The translations under genes were made by a program, and so were the position numbers. Of a stretch of 64,000 bases of DNA, positions 44,842 through 54,288 are shown piece by piece. The number at the start of each line of letters is the position of its first letter. Positions within the stretch are counted from its first letter, which is position 1. Source of the stretch: Porphyra umbilicalis (Eukaryota; Rhodophyta; Bangiophyceae; Bangiales; Bangiaceae); the NCBI GenBank assembly GCA_002049455.2, contig KV918811.1, positions 62,001 to 126,000 of the forward strand. The letters are read 5' to 3'. Under the pieces are notes generated by a model. It did no database searches and was not told where the DNA came from. It saw nothing but the letters and a program-made list of their open reading frames with translations.

Positions 44842-45570
44842 TATTGTGCTCTCAAAGTGTAGTGATGCAAACATATACTTAGAACAAGAGACTTGTTCTC
44901 CGTTTCAGAGGCAGCCTGCATTCGTGTCCTCAGGGATCTGAAGGCGCGTCAGTGTTGCAAGGGTCGCGATCACGCTAAAAGTGAATAAAGTTAATGGATA
45001 TTAAATACGTGGTTGAGAAGGACTGTTCTGCCACAGGAGTCGCAAGGCCTGCACGGCACCTGCCCCCCTCCCCCCCCCCATCGCCCCGAGTTGCGCGCGG
45101 CGACAGCGCGCAGCGACTTCCGGGATTCAAAGCGCCCACGATGACCCGCGCGTGATCGTAGCTGCGCGCCGGCTTCTGTTACGGCGGCGCGTCGTCAGTT
45201 GCTGACGCCATCCACCGGTGCTGATAGAGGCGCCCGGTCGCGCAGCGGTCGGTCCCACCTGCCCGCCCGTGCGCCGTGTCGGCCGCCCCACCCGCCGCGC
45301 GCAGCAGCGCTGTGCGGCGGGGTGACTGCTCCGCCCGTAGGCGTTGCGCCATGCCGGCGGGCCGCCGCCGCTGCGGTGGCGGCGGCGGTACCCCTTTCCC
45401 CGCCCCACGCGCCCCCCGCCGCCGCAACGAGGCTGTACGAGCCCTTGTGCGCGCTCGCGGCTATGGAGCCGGCTGGTGTGCCCGGTGTCGATGCGTCGCC
45501 GAGCGCGTCGCCGCCCTGAAGGCCAGGGTATTGGACGCACGTGCCTGGAATTGCACGCACGTGCCTGGAG

Positions 45571-48015
45571 TTCAAATCGCCTGTCTCGCCGCGGCGCCCG
45601 GCGGCCGTCCCATGCACAGACCCAACATTTGTGTGTTTACAAGAAACTTGGATGCACGTGCTACTTAATGCTCTTTGATCAATTTTAGGGGGCCACAAAA
45701 CCTCTATATTTTCACAAGACATAAAATGGGTAAATTGTGGCGTGAAATTGTTTATGTTCGAAAACAGTAGGCACTAGACAGATCATTTGGACTGTATCAG
45801 TCGTGAGTGAATGTCTACAGGCATTTCCAACTGTTCATCTTTTCGCAATTTTGACCAGGACACCTTTGTGGCGCTTTGCCTTCATCGGGTAGTCCCGTTT
45901 GCTTGCCACGACCTCCGCTGTGAGCAGGATGCCCTTCTTTCGTGCCGCCGCGAGCTGTGACGGCGTGCTTCTGTGCCATCTCGTCCCCCGGTTGGCATGC
46001 AGCCTCGAGGCCGTGGAGGCGCCTGGGCTTGTGCCGGCAGGCCCAGCGCTGCCGCTGTGGCGACCGGGGAGGCCAAGCGGTTAACAGCGCATCAGACGCT
46101 GCGTTGGGGCCGCATTGGCACAGCCACTCCTCTTGCGGCGCGCCCTCCCCCGTCGGCCGGTGGGGAGGTCTCCATCGGCAGGGATTTTGCTCGCCGAGGC
46201 GGTGCGGATGGTGATTCGGTCGCTACTGAGAGCAATCCCAGCAACGTCGGCCCCATCGCATATTCGTTACCCGTAGCGCCACGTTGCAGAAACGTGTCTG
46301 TTTATTAAGGATATGAGGCCAGTCGGCTTCTCCGTCAATGTGATCGACCCCAATCTGGTCTCCCATGCTCATGACGGAATCCTGCCAGTACGAATCAACT
46401 CCGAAGAACAGAAATGGGGCGGGTGGCGGACCTATTGCTGATCTCCGAATTTTGTCCTGGTGGACAGAGACTGACTTGCGGACCGACTCTTTCCACCAAT
46501 CAGATGCGCCCCTGGGACTGACTTGGTGCTCCTGATTGCTTACATGTGCCCATACAGCCTGAAATCAACATCAGCTCCTGTCTTTCTGTGCACGTCTGGG
46601 CAGGAGACAGTAGAAAATGTCAAGATCTTGCGTGGGCTGCTTGCAAGAAAAGCGGATCAAGCAGCAGCAAACAGTGAGTTCTGATGGATGCAAGGTCCTC
46701 GAACCCAATACGGGCTTTCTATTGGCTTCGATACCTTCTTACTGCCGTTTTAGACCAATAGAGTGCCTTTATTCACAGTCAATCGCTATCTCTGTCCCCC
46801 AGGACAAAATTCGGGGATCAGCAATACCCCAATTGCGAGGCAATATTGCGTAGGTCCGTAGTCGGCCCCAATGCTGTCCGTGTTCTCATTGGCCGATCGA
46901 ATCCACATATATATCAATTTGAATCGGATTAGAGCAAAATGTGTTCGGGCACGCCCTTGACCACTTTCGAAACTTCATAGCAAAGATCTGCACTCAATAG
47001 CAATGGCGTGGACCTCGGCACGCGAGAGCCGACTAACAAATATCGTGCACTGGGACTGGTCAACAGAGAAGAGTTTTGGTGTCCCGTGATCAAATCATCG
47101 AGAGGGTCCTTGTGCGCCACGCGGGTTGCGACTGGGCGGGTGATCGGCTGAGCTGGCCAGCCCGCCACCTTCACAGAGCGTTAGGAGAGGGGGAGGGTGG
47201 TCGGTCGGCCAGATCGGGGCGCCTGGGGCGGGTGCCAGCGGCTCTTTCGAGCAGGCTCGTAGTCGAGGACCATGCACAGAGCGTCCGGGGGGGGCGGGGT
47301 GGGGGTTCATTCGGCGCGCTACGCAGGACTGGCCCACCGCCGTGCTGCGTTTTACAGGCCGCAGCCGGTCCACCACCGCCCTAGAGCCCTCAGAGTGGGT
47401 GGCGGCGGTCTGCACGCTCGTTCGGGGCGCTCGGGCCACTCTCACGCTGCGTTATTGGGGTGGGTGGTGGTCCGAAACCGCCCGCCAGCGTGTCTAGAGA
47501 GGGGTTGGGGGGGTCGGCGGGGTCGAGACCCCAGGTGTGTCCCCCACGCAGCGTTTCTGGGGGCATCAGTGGACCATCGTTGCGCATGGAGGCTTTTGTT
47601 CGGGGGGGGGGGGTTGGTCCGGCTGCCCGGCGTGCCGCGGCGCGCCACGCACCGGACCCGTCGACGTCACGCCCGCGGTTTCGACACGAGCGGCCCGCAT
47701 CACCACCCGCGTCCCCGCTCCCGTGCGTCGCCCTCTTCCTGCATGATCTCTTGGCCTCGTCCGTTGCCCCTGTCACCGCCCTCGGTTTGAGAAGCACGAC
47801 CCGCGCACCATCTCCTCTTCTTTAGATTCCCCCCACCTGCACTCTCATTTTTATTTCTACCGCACCACGTCTAGCTCCCCACGGCTGCGAAAACCATCAT
47901 CCTTTGCGGCCACTCACCGCGACGCCTGCCACCACCTGCGTGCGCGCGTGGCCACCACCGTCGGCGTCGCCCCGGTGCTTTCGCTACACGCTGTTTGGCG
48001 AGTTTGCCCAGAGGC
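45571..48015. other. Gene-poor region before the Harbinger transposase
   Basis: Positions 45,650-47,060 have ordinary to AT-rich composition and hold an inverted-repeat element (listed separately). Positions 47,100-47,800 are GC-rich with several G runs (47,287-47,308, 47,600-47,611) and no credible frame. The stretch 47,820-48,015 is pyrimidine-rich and is probably the leader of the transposase gene. Confidence 0.45.
46432..46827. mobile_element. ~396-bp MITE-like element with ~39-bp inverted repeats
   Basis: The left arm at 46,432-46,470 (ctattgctgatctccgaatt...) pairs with the right arm at 46,789-46,827, with about three mismatches. The interior is AT-richer and noncoding. No target duplication could be assigned. 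Confidence 0.65.
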
Positions 48016-48849
48016 ATGGAGCCCCACGAGGACGAGCCGTGCCGGATTGCCGTGCTACTGTCTGAGGACGACCGCGCGACCATTTGCGCCGCTGTCCAGG
48101 CACATGTGGCGGCGGTAATGGCGCTGCGGATGCGAGTGAGTGCGTGGCGTATCAGCCGACGTGGCCGCTACCGTGGCTCCCTTTCTGGACGTCGGCCCAA
48201 CAAACAGCGGGACTTCGATGCCGGGCTGAACAACATTGTGCGAGACTACTTTGCAGTCAATGGGCAAGATCCTGTCTACAATGAGCACGACTTTGAGACG
48301 CGTTTCCGCGTTCCGCGTGCTGTGTTCCGGCGCGTCTATTCGGAGGTCAAGGACACCCCCTTCTTCCGGCGGCGTATAACGCTACTGGCCGCCCGCAGGC
48401 GCACACTCTACAAAAGATGGTTGCTGCCTTCCGTGTGCTCGCGCATGGGGAGGCGGCAGACCGCGCCGACGAGTACGTGCGGCTTTCCCGTTCAACCATC
48501 CTCCTTTCGGTCAAGTGTTTGGTGGCATGCGTCCTGTCTAAATGGGAGTCTACCTACCTGCGGCGGCCCAACAACGCGGAGCTGAAGACGATCCTGGACC
48601 GGAACGCGGAGCGTGGCTTCCCCGGGTGCATGGGCTCGCTTGATTGCAGCCACTGGGCGTGGCACCAGTGTCCCAGAGGTATGGCGGGCAGCTACCAGAC
48701 CCGAAAGGGCTCGCGCGGCATCGTTGTGGAGGCTGTGTGTGACGAGGACCTGTGGATTTGGCACCTGTTTGTTGGCGCACCTGGGAGCCTGAACGACATC
48801 AACGTGATGCACCAGTCCCCCCTCTACCTCGACCTGACGGCAGGCCGGT
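48016..48849 (+). pseudogene. PIF/Harbinger transposase, 5' part
   Basis: The ATG at 48,016 starts MEPHEDEPCRIAVLLSEDDR. The first part reaches DFETRFRVPRAVFRRVYSEV, a normal Harbinger N-terminal region. One frameshift at about 48,365-48,380 then moves the reading to the frame with LQKMVAAFRVLAHGEAADRA, GFPGCMGSLDCSHWAW (first catalytic Asp) and VGAPGSLNDINVMHQSPL (second Asp). The gene is cut at 48,849 by an LTR retrotransposon and continues at 59,211. DDE transposases of this family cut and paste TIR elements and need a Myb-like partner. A candidate partner lies downstream at 61,073-62,929. Terminal inverted repeats of the host element were not found. Confidence 0.85.
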
Positions 48850-49242
48850 TGTGGTCTGAATAACGTTAGATAAATTACCAGTGTACTGAGACCGACCGTA
48901 GCCAAGCAATAAAGCGAGTTCTATCGCCGTCGCGGCGAGGAAGAAGACCTTTTGTTGAAGGGCATCCGATGGGGAGCCGGGTGGTGCCCACGACGGCGAC
49001 CCCGGACCCACGGTGGTTTAATACAAACAACGGCACTGGTCGATCGACCATCCGATCAAGCGATCGTAATGAGTGCCGGCAGACAGATAAGACAGGCAAG
49101 CCAACAAGCAATAAAAAATAAACAATGCGGAAGTAACCCCCCAAAGGGCGTGCCACAAGCCGAGTCACACAAATCCGTGGATTCAGCCAGTCAAGGGGGC
49201 TACTCGTGGCTAATTGCCAATTGGGAGCACAGATATGCTACA
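48850..49242 (-). repeat. LTR (3' LTR of the element)
   Basis: This 393-bp LTR is about 97 percent identical by eye to the copy at 58,813-59,205. It lies downstream in the sense of the gag-pol genes. The sequence just inside it is only weakly purine-rich, so the polypurine tract is not obvious. Confidence 0.9.
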
Positions 49243-50033
49243 TACCTCCAACGCGAGATTCGAACCGTCCCGGTGAGATCCGAGGATGGTGAAACCCGAT
49301 TGGGCGATCGCGGCCTCTTACGGGCCCGCGCGGGCGCAACCGCCCAGGCGGCGGGAGCCGTGGGGGGCGCGCCGCCCAGTCCCGATTGGGGGGAGGTGGC
49401 GGTTCGCCGTCGTCGGTCGCGACCGTCCCGCCACACACGCGTGGGCGTGGGTGGCGGGCAGCTGACGCTGCGGGTCCGACCGGCGCTTGCGCGTACGCGC
49501 GCCCGCGCAGGCGAGTTGGCGTCGGCGTCGGCGTGGGGGCCAGGCGGCCGGTTGACAGGCGACGAACGTCGGGGTTAAGACCCATTGGTGCACGGGTGCG
49601 TCGTGCAACACGTGTTGGGGCAACCGTCGTCGGCGCCGAGTGGCGCCTCCTTCGTCGGGGGTTTGAGTACCCCGACGACACGGCGAAAGCCGGGACGCGG
49701 GTCCGTGGTACCGAGCGTGGGGGTGGGGTTCACACCTCAAGGCCGGTTAGCACCGAGGCGTGTGCGCGGGGCAGCACCGCCTGGGTGGTCGTCGTCGTGC
49801 CGGCAGGCGCCGCCCTCGTCGGGGTGTTGACTCCCTTGGCGACGGGGCGGAAGCCGGGGTGCGGGTCCGCGTTGAGTCGGCGCGGGGCCATCCCGTGTCT
49901 TCGTGCTCACGCACAGGTCGCTGCCTAACGGCAAGGTTGATTAAGGGTGCGCTGCCGCAAGGTGGCACACCGCGAGGTGGTGGGCCCGGTGAGTGTGGGT
50001 TTGCGCGGGGTGGGGAGGGCGGCGCGCACGGCG

Positions 50034-50335
50034 GCAAGGGCGGCAAGCCCGGCGGCGACGGCGGCAAGGGCGGCAAGCGCTGCGGCAAGAGCGGCAAGCG
50101 CAGCAAGCCCGGCGGCGACGGCAGCAAGTGCTGCGGCGACGACAAGCGCGGCAAGCCCGGCGGCGACGGCGGCAAGGGCGGCAAGCCCGGCGGCGACGGC
50201 GGCAAGGGCGGAAAGGGCGGCAAGCGCGGCAAGCCCGGCGGCGACGGCGGCAAGGGCGGCAAGCCCGGCGGCGACGGCGGCAAGGGCGGCAAGCGCTGCG
50301 GCGACGACAAGCGCGGCAAGCCCGGCGGCGACAGC
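50034..50335. repeat. Tandem GC-rich minisatellite within the LTR element
   Basis: About 300 bp built from ggcggcaag and cccggcggcgac blocks in irregular alternation. In one plus-strand frame it would read as Gly-Lys/Gly-Asp collagen-like repeats, in another as Ala/Ser-rich repeats. It precedes the ATG of the 527-codon plus-strand frame and is probably noncoding. Confidence 0.7.
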
Positions 50336-50366
50336 CAGGGTCAACACCCCCCGAACGGCCAACGCG

Positions 50367-51950
50367 ATGGCGGATTCGGCCGCGATGGCGGTGGACGTCG
50401 GCGTTGCCGATGGCGGTGCGGCCGTCGAAGGGGCGCATGCCGTCGCGGGGGGCCATCCGGAAGTGGATTGCTTCGCGGACCCGGCGGTCTTGCGCCAGTT
50501 TCGGCCTCGCGGCTCGTACTACGTACACGCGGACCCTGTGCAGGTGGTTGGTGGGGTCCCGCGAGTCACCGACAACCGTCTGTACGAGATGTGCGTACGC
50601 AACAGCGCTTGTGCGCACACGCGCCGTGTCTACGCGCATTACGAGGCGTTGCCCGACTTTATCGACGTGATGGCGCAAGCCGGGTTGCCGGACCACGCGG
50701 GCGACCGCGTGGCCGAGGTCCATGGGGACCCGTACTTTGGGAACCAGGGTCCTCAGCGTCGTGTGTACGAGGTGATGTCGTTTTGCAACGAGGTTGTGCG
50801 TTACCAATTGCCCTTGCACCCGTTCCACCACTTGGTGTACGCCAATGCGCTTCTGTTCCCTGTGAAGGGTACAGAGACGATCGAGGCGGCGGCCAACTCG
50901 TTTTGCCGCTTGCTGCGCAACTGGCCGAAGGACTTCTTCCTCAAGCGGGCTCTCGCCGAGGACCTTTCGGTCCCGTTCGGGCACGACTCCGGTCTGGAGC
51001 CGTACCTCGAGCAGCTCGCGCTGGTGAAGCACGAGGAAAACGACAACGTCGAGGATGATCGCAGTCCGCGGGTCACCGGGTTGCCGAACCCTTTTCGGCT
51101 GCCGATGTTCCCATCCGACCACCGTCGGGCCGCCGACACGCGCTTCTTTCGCGGTCGCGAGTTGATGCCCACCGCGTGGGCGGCTGGATTTCTCCGTGCG
51201 CCACGGGAGTTCGACTTGTCCCATTGGCTTCCGCCTATCCCGGCTTGGGAGCCCCACACGGGGTTGTGGGTGGCGACCCCCGTAGTGGTGTCGTACCTGG
51301 CGGATGCGTTGCGCAACGCCTACAGCTCAGTCTCGCAGGAGGTGTACTCCGAGTACAACTGCAACTTAGTTGCTGCGTGGGTTCACACCCTGCAGGAGGA
51401 TAAGCTCCTCGTCCACTTGGATGCTAAGACGCTTCGTCATTTCGACGCGTTGGATACGTCCAAGTTGAAGGACGCGCCCGACGGCGAAGCCAAGTACGTC
51501 TTGTACGGCAAGATGCGTCAAGCCGTGACGGCGTTTCCCTGGCGGGAGGTCCTTAAGGGCGTCGTCTGGCGCGACCGCGACTCCGGGGAAGCCCGTCAGG
51601 TGCGGGTCACGGTCGACCCGACCAAGGAGCACGGCTTTTGCCTTCGCCACCCTTGTGTCGATTTCGACTGGGCGTTGGACCCGAACGCGCCACTCCCGAT
51701 GGCTCGAATCACTTCGAACCATCCCGGGGTGTGGCGTCGTGGTCGTCGGACCTGGGCTCACGCCGTTGGCGACGCCCGGGAGGGCCGCTACCGCCCGCGT
51801 TCACCGCGGCGCGATCGCTCGCCATCTCCGCCCCGGGCGGTGGATGCCACTTGGCCGACCCGCGCGTCTTCCACCCCGGCGGTTGCCTTGTTTGGGTCGG
51901 CGCGCGCGCGCGATGTACGCGCTCGCGCGCCCCGCGGGGCAGCCATGTAG
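50367..51950 (+). CDS. Extra frame of the LTR element, opposite strand to pol (527 aa)
   Basis: This long frame lies between the integrase end and the 3' LTR, on the strand opposite to gag-pol. It starts MADSAAMAVDVGVADGGAAV and has balanced, protein-like composition throughout (FRPRGSYYVHADPVQVVGGV, FDLSHWLPPIPAWEPHTGLW, LLVHLDAKTLRHFDALDTSK) with an Arg/Ser/Pro-rich C-terminal part. No domain was recognised. Antisense frames in this position are known in some large plant Ty3/gypsy lineages, but kinship to those is not shown. Confidence 0.65.
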   Translation: MADSAAMAVDVGVADGGAAVEGAHAVAGGHPEVDCFADPAVLRQFRPRGSYYVHADPVQVVGGVPRVTDNRLYEMCVRNSACAHTRRVYAHYEALPDFIDVMAQAGLPDHAGDRVAEVHGDPYFGNQGPQRRVYEVMSFCNEVVRYQLPLHPFHHLVYANALLFPVKGTETIEAAANSFCRLLRNWPKDFFLKRALAEDLSVPFGHDSGLEPYLEQLALVKHEENDNVEDDRSPRVTGLPNPFRLPMFPSDHRRAADTRFFRGRELMPTAWAAGFLRAPREFDLSHWLPPIPAWEPHTGLWVATPVVVSYLADALRNAYSSVSQEVYSEYNCNLVAAWVHTLQEDKLLVHLDAKTLRHFDALDTSKLKDAPDGEAKYVLYGKMRQAVTAFPWREVLKGVVWRDRDSGEARQVRVTVDPTKEHGFCLRHPCVDFDWALDPNAPLPMARITSNHPGVWRRGRRTWAHAVGDAREGRYRPRSPRRDRSPSPPRAVDATWPTRASSTPAVALFGSARARDVRARAPRGAAM

Positions 51951-51953
51951 GCG

Positions 51954-52325
51954 GTGGCTAGCGCCTGGGTCGAGCAGATCGCGGGCTTGCGTACCGCTGT
52001 TGAGCGCGCGGACGGACGGGGTGTCGAGTCGGCTTTGTCCATTATTGGACAGGCCGTGGCTCGCGCCGTTGACGGCGAGGCCAACTACGGGCTCTTCGCC
52101 CAGCACCTCGAGGCTATCCAGCCAGAGGAGGAGGTCACGCCGGCGCGCTTCAACGCGCAGAGCATCCTTGGTCGTCGGACCCACGAGGGCGGAGGCCCGT
52201 CGACGGGGGCTCCGCACTCGGCGCGCAACACGCATGCGCGTAGTGTCTCGCAGGAGTCGGCGGCCAGTGTTGGCGCGAGCCGCGATTCCCGCCGGGACTC
52301 GCGTCGTCGTGACGACGAGGAGTAG
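51954..52325 (+). CDS. Second small opposite-strand frame of the LTR element (123 aa)
   Basis: It begins four bases after the stop codon of the preceding plus-strand frame and reads MASAWVEQIAGLRTAVERAD, then ALSIIGQAVARAVDGEANYG, ending in an Arg/Asp/Ser-rich tail. No family was recognised. The tight spacing suggests that the two frames share a transcript. Confidence 0.5.
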   Translation: MASAWVEQIAGLRTAVERADGRGVESALSIIGQAVARAVDGEANYGLFAQHLEAIQPEEEVTPARFNAQSILGRRTHEGGGPSTGAPHSARNTHARSVSQESAASVGASRDSRRDSRRRDDEE

Positions 52326-52467
52326 CGAGGTTCACTGTTCAGTGACTTGCTCGGTTGACCCCGGTGGGGGGGTGGGGTTGACAATGTCGGGGTCTTACGC
52401 CTTTTTAGGGTGTTGATGTCTCTTCGTCTTGTTGTTGTTTGTCGCTTGACATGTTTGTATCCACTTC

Positions 52468-54288
52468 TCAGTTTTTCTGTTTATCGTCATAGCGATGAAG
52501 GAAGTGGCAGGCCATCATGGCCCATGTTGTGGGATTTGTATCCCTTGAGTCTGCTGATAATAGCACTTCGTACTCGAAACATGCACGTATGGCAGTCGCG
52601 TACCAACTGGTGTTGGTCCAATGTGGTATTACCACGGTTGCTTCCTCTGTGGTTGTTACCAAGCGTCGAAGGACAGAGTCCAACTGTTGCACCGGAGGTA
52701 CCAGAAACCCGTTGGGGAGCACTGGTACAGGGGCATCGCTCCTGATCAGTGTCGCCTGTGCGGATTTAGGCCACACATATGTGTACGGGCCGTAAACACG
52801 GTCCAGCCGAGAGAAATGCCGCAAGGCAAGTTGGGGATCATACGCAAAGTTGCGCGTCATGGACGGCAGAGTGGACTTGAGCCACGCAACAGGAATTACT
52901 TCCTTAATTGCAACGTCTGTACTTGACTCTGTCCACGAGACGTCGGCATGGATAACTCCGTCACCGGTAACATGGACATGTTGGATAGTGGGTATCCACG
53001 TGGAGTCCATGACGATGTTGGCCACGGTTGTGAGCCCGGCCTGTCGGCGACTTCGTCGCGTTGGCGTTTGCCACTCGTACCCCGGTACATGCTTCTTCTT
53101 CTGTCGAGCGAAATGCACCACCAGGTTGCGGGGGAGGTTCTCCAGGGGTTCCCAGGTGTCGTCCTTCGACCCGTAGTCGAAACAGCGCACCTTAGCGCTA
53201 TAGCTGTCACCCGTCTGGCGTAAGCCTAGGAGTTTGTCGATCACATACTCATCGGCAGTTGCCGGGGGTGACTTGCGTTCGTCTAGACCATCTAGCAGGG
53301 GGTGTGGAACCGTGTCCGTCGTCGTTGGACGAGGAGCTGGGGTGACATGGTCACTGCTGACGCGTTTCTCCTCGCCGTCAATGTCTATGACAAACGTGGA
53401 GGCGTCCGCGTCTGCGTCAATGACCACGAAGGGTCCGATGGCTTTGCTTTGCAGCTTGTTTTTCCGATCGTGGTTGGTCGTGTATACGTAGTCGCCGATC
53501 TTGACATCCGCATTGCGGGTTGCGACCCGATGGTCGAAGTTACGTTTGTAACGTTGTTGCGTCTTACGCAAGGCCTCGACCACGATGGGGATCTGCTTGC
53601 GCAGGCGGGCCATGAACTCGCGTTTGCGAGCTAGGGGTGACCCATCCTTGAGCGTTCCCTTATTGGTAAGCGGAGTGCCCGGGGGCAAGTTGCGAACCGT
53701 GAGGTTGGGGATCCGTCTTGGGATAACGAGCTCAAATGGGGCGACGCCCGTCGACCGATGTGGTTGGCTATTATACGCCATGGTGATTACCGGGAGTAGC
53801 TCATCCCATCGTGATGGGTCGTCGGCGACGTAGTGTCGCAGCTGAGTAGCCATAGTACGGTTGTACCGTTCGACTTGCCCATTGGTTTGGGGATGATACG
53901 CCGTGGTGCGAACCGTTTCAATGCCAAGCATTTTCATCACAGCGATGAAGAAGTTCGACATGAACTGGGGCCCTTGGTCCGATAGGATCCGGTGCGGTGG
54001 CCCGTAGGCTGACACCCACGCGTCGATGATGGCTGACGCCACGGACATGGCCGTGATTCGCCGCAAGGCGACGCACTTGGTGAGCTTGGCGAAGCGGTCG
54101 GTGATAGCCAAGATGAAGCGGTTGCCCTTCTTGGAGGCCGGGATGGGCCCAAATATGTGTACGGACAGCTCCGTGAGAGGCTCGGTAGCCTGGAACAGGG
54201 TCAGGGGCGTGGTGTGTCGCCGCAAGGCGAGGCGATTTTGCGCACACGTTGTGCATTTGGTGATGGTCGAATGAATATCCGTCACCAT
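52468..54288 (-). CDS. Integrase with chromodomain (LTR element)
   Basis: Integrase inserts retrotransposon DNA into the host genome. Zinc-binding residues appear near the start (TKCTTCAQNRLALRRH). The catalytic core follows (LSVHIFGPIPASKKGNRFIL, GPPHRILSDQGPQFMSNFFI, YHPQTNGQVERYNRTMATQL). The C-terminal part carries a chromodomain-like sequence (YVIDKLLGLRQTGDSYSAKV, WEPLENLPRNLV), which places the element among chromoviruses; such domains can steer integration to marked chromatin. The frame overlaps the end of the upstream pol frame by a few bases. Confidence 0.9.
   Translation of the reverse strand: MVTDIHSTITKCTTCAQNRLALRRHTTPLTLFQATEPLTELSVHIFGPIPASKKGNRFILAITDRFAKLTKCVALRRITAMSVASAIIDAWVSAYGPPHRILSDQGPQFMSNFFIAVMKMLGIETVRTTAYHPQTNGQVERYNRTMATQLRHYVADDPSRWDELLPVITMAYNSQPHRSTGVAPFELVIPRRIPNLTVRNLPPGTPLTNKGTLKDGSPLARKREFMARLRKQIPIVVEALRKTQQRYKRNFDHRVATRNADVKIGDYVYTTNHDRKNKLQSKAIGPFVVIDADADASTFVIDIDGEEKRVSSDHVTPAPRPTTTDTVPHPLLDGLDERKSPPATADEYVIDKLLGLRQTGDSYSAKVRCFDYGSKDDTWEPLENLPRNLVVHFARQKKKHVPGYEWQTPTRRSRRQAGLTTVANIVMDSTWIPTIQHVHVTGDGVIHADVSWTESSTDVAIKEVIPVAWLKSTLPSMTRNFAYDPQLALRHFSRLDRVYGPYTYVWPKSAQATLIRSDAPVPVLPNGFLVPPVQQLDSVLRRLVTTTEEATVVIPHWTNTSWYATAIRACFEYEVLLSADSRDTNPTTWAMMACHFLHRYDDKQKN

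Larger units (their letters stand above)
41951..45570. repeat. Repeat family R710, copy C, split by a 2.87-kb element
   Basis: The left end (ctggccttcaggaca, 41,951-41,965) and the remainder (from tgtgctctcaaagtgtagtg near 44,845 to 45,570) are parts of one R710 copy. They are separated by the TA-flanked element at 41,969-44,841. The right end is duplicated: gcacgtgcctggaa ends at 45,550 and a near copy, ending ctggag, ends at 45,570. Confidence 0.75.

Noticed and set aside
49243-49268. tRNA T-arm-like sequence (GGTTCGAATC on the minus strand) next to the LTR
   Set aside because: The stem bases do not pair as in a tRNA, and the primer-binding site is at the other LTR. It is probably coincidence beside the 3' LTR.
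49760-51058. Collagen-like Gly-Lys/Gly-Asp frame over the minisatellite
   Set aside because: It overlaps the better-supported 527-codon frame in another phase and becomes arginine-rich beyond the repeat.
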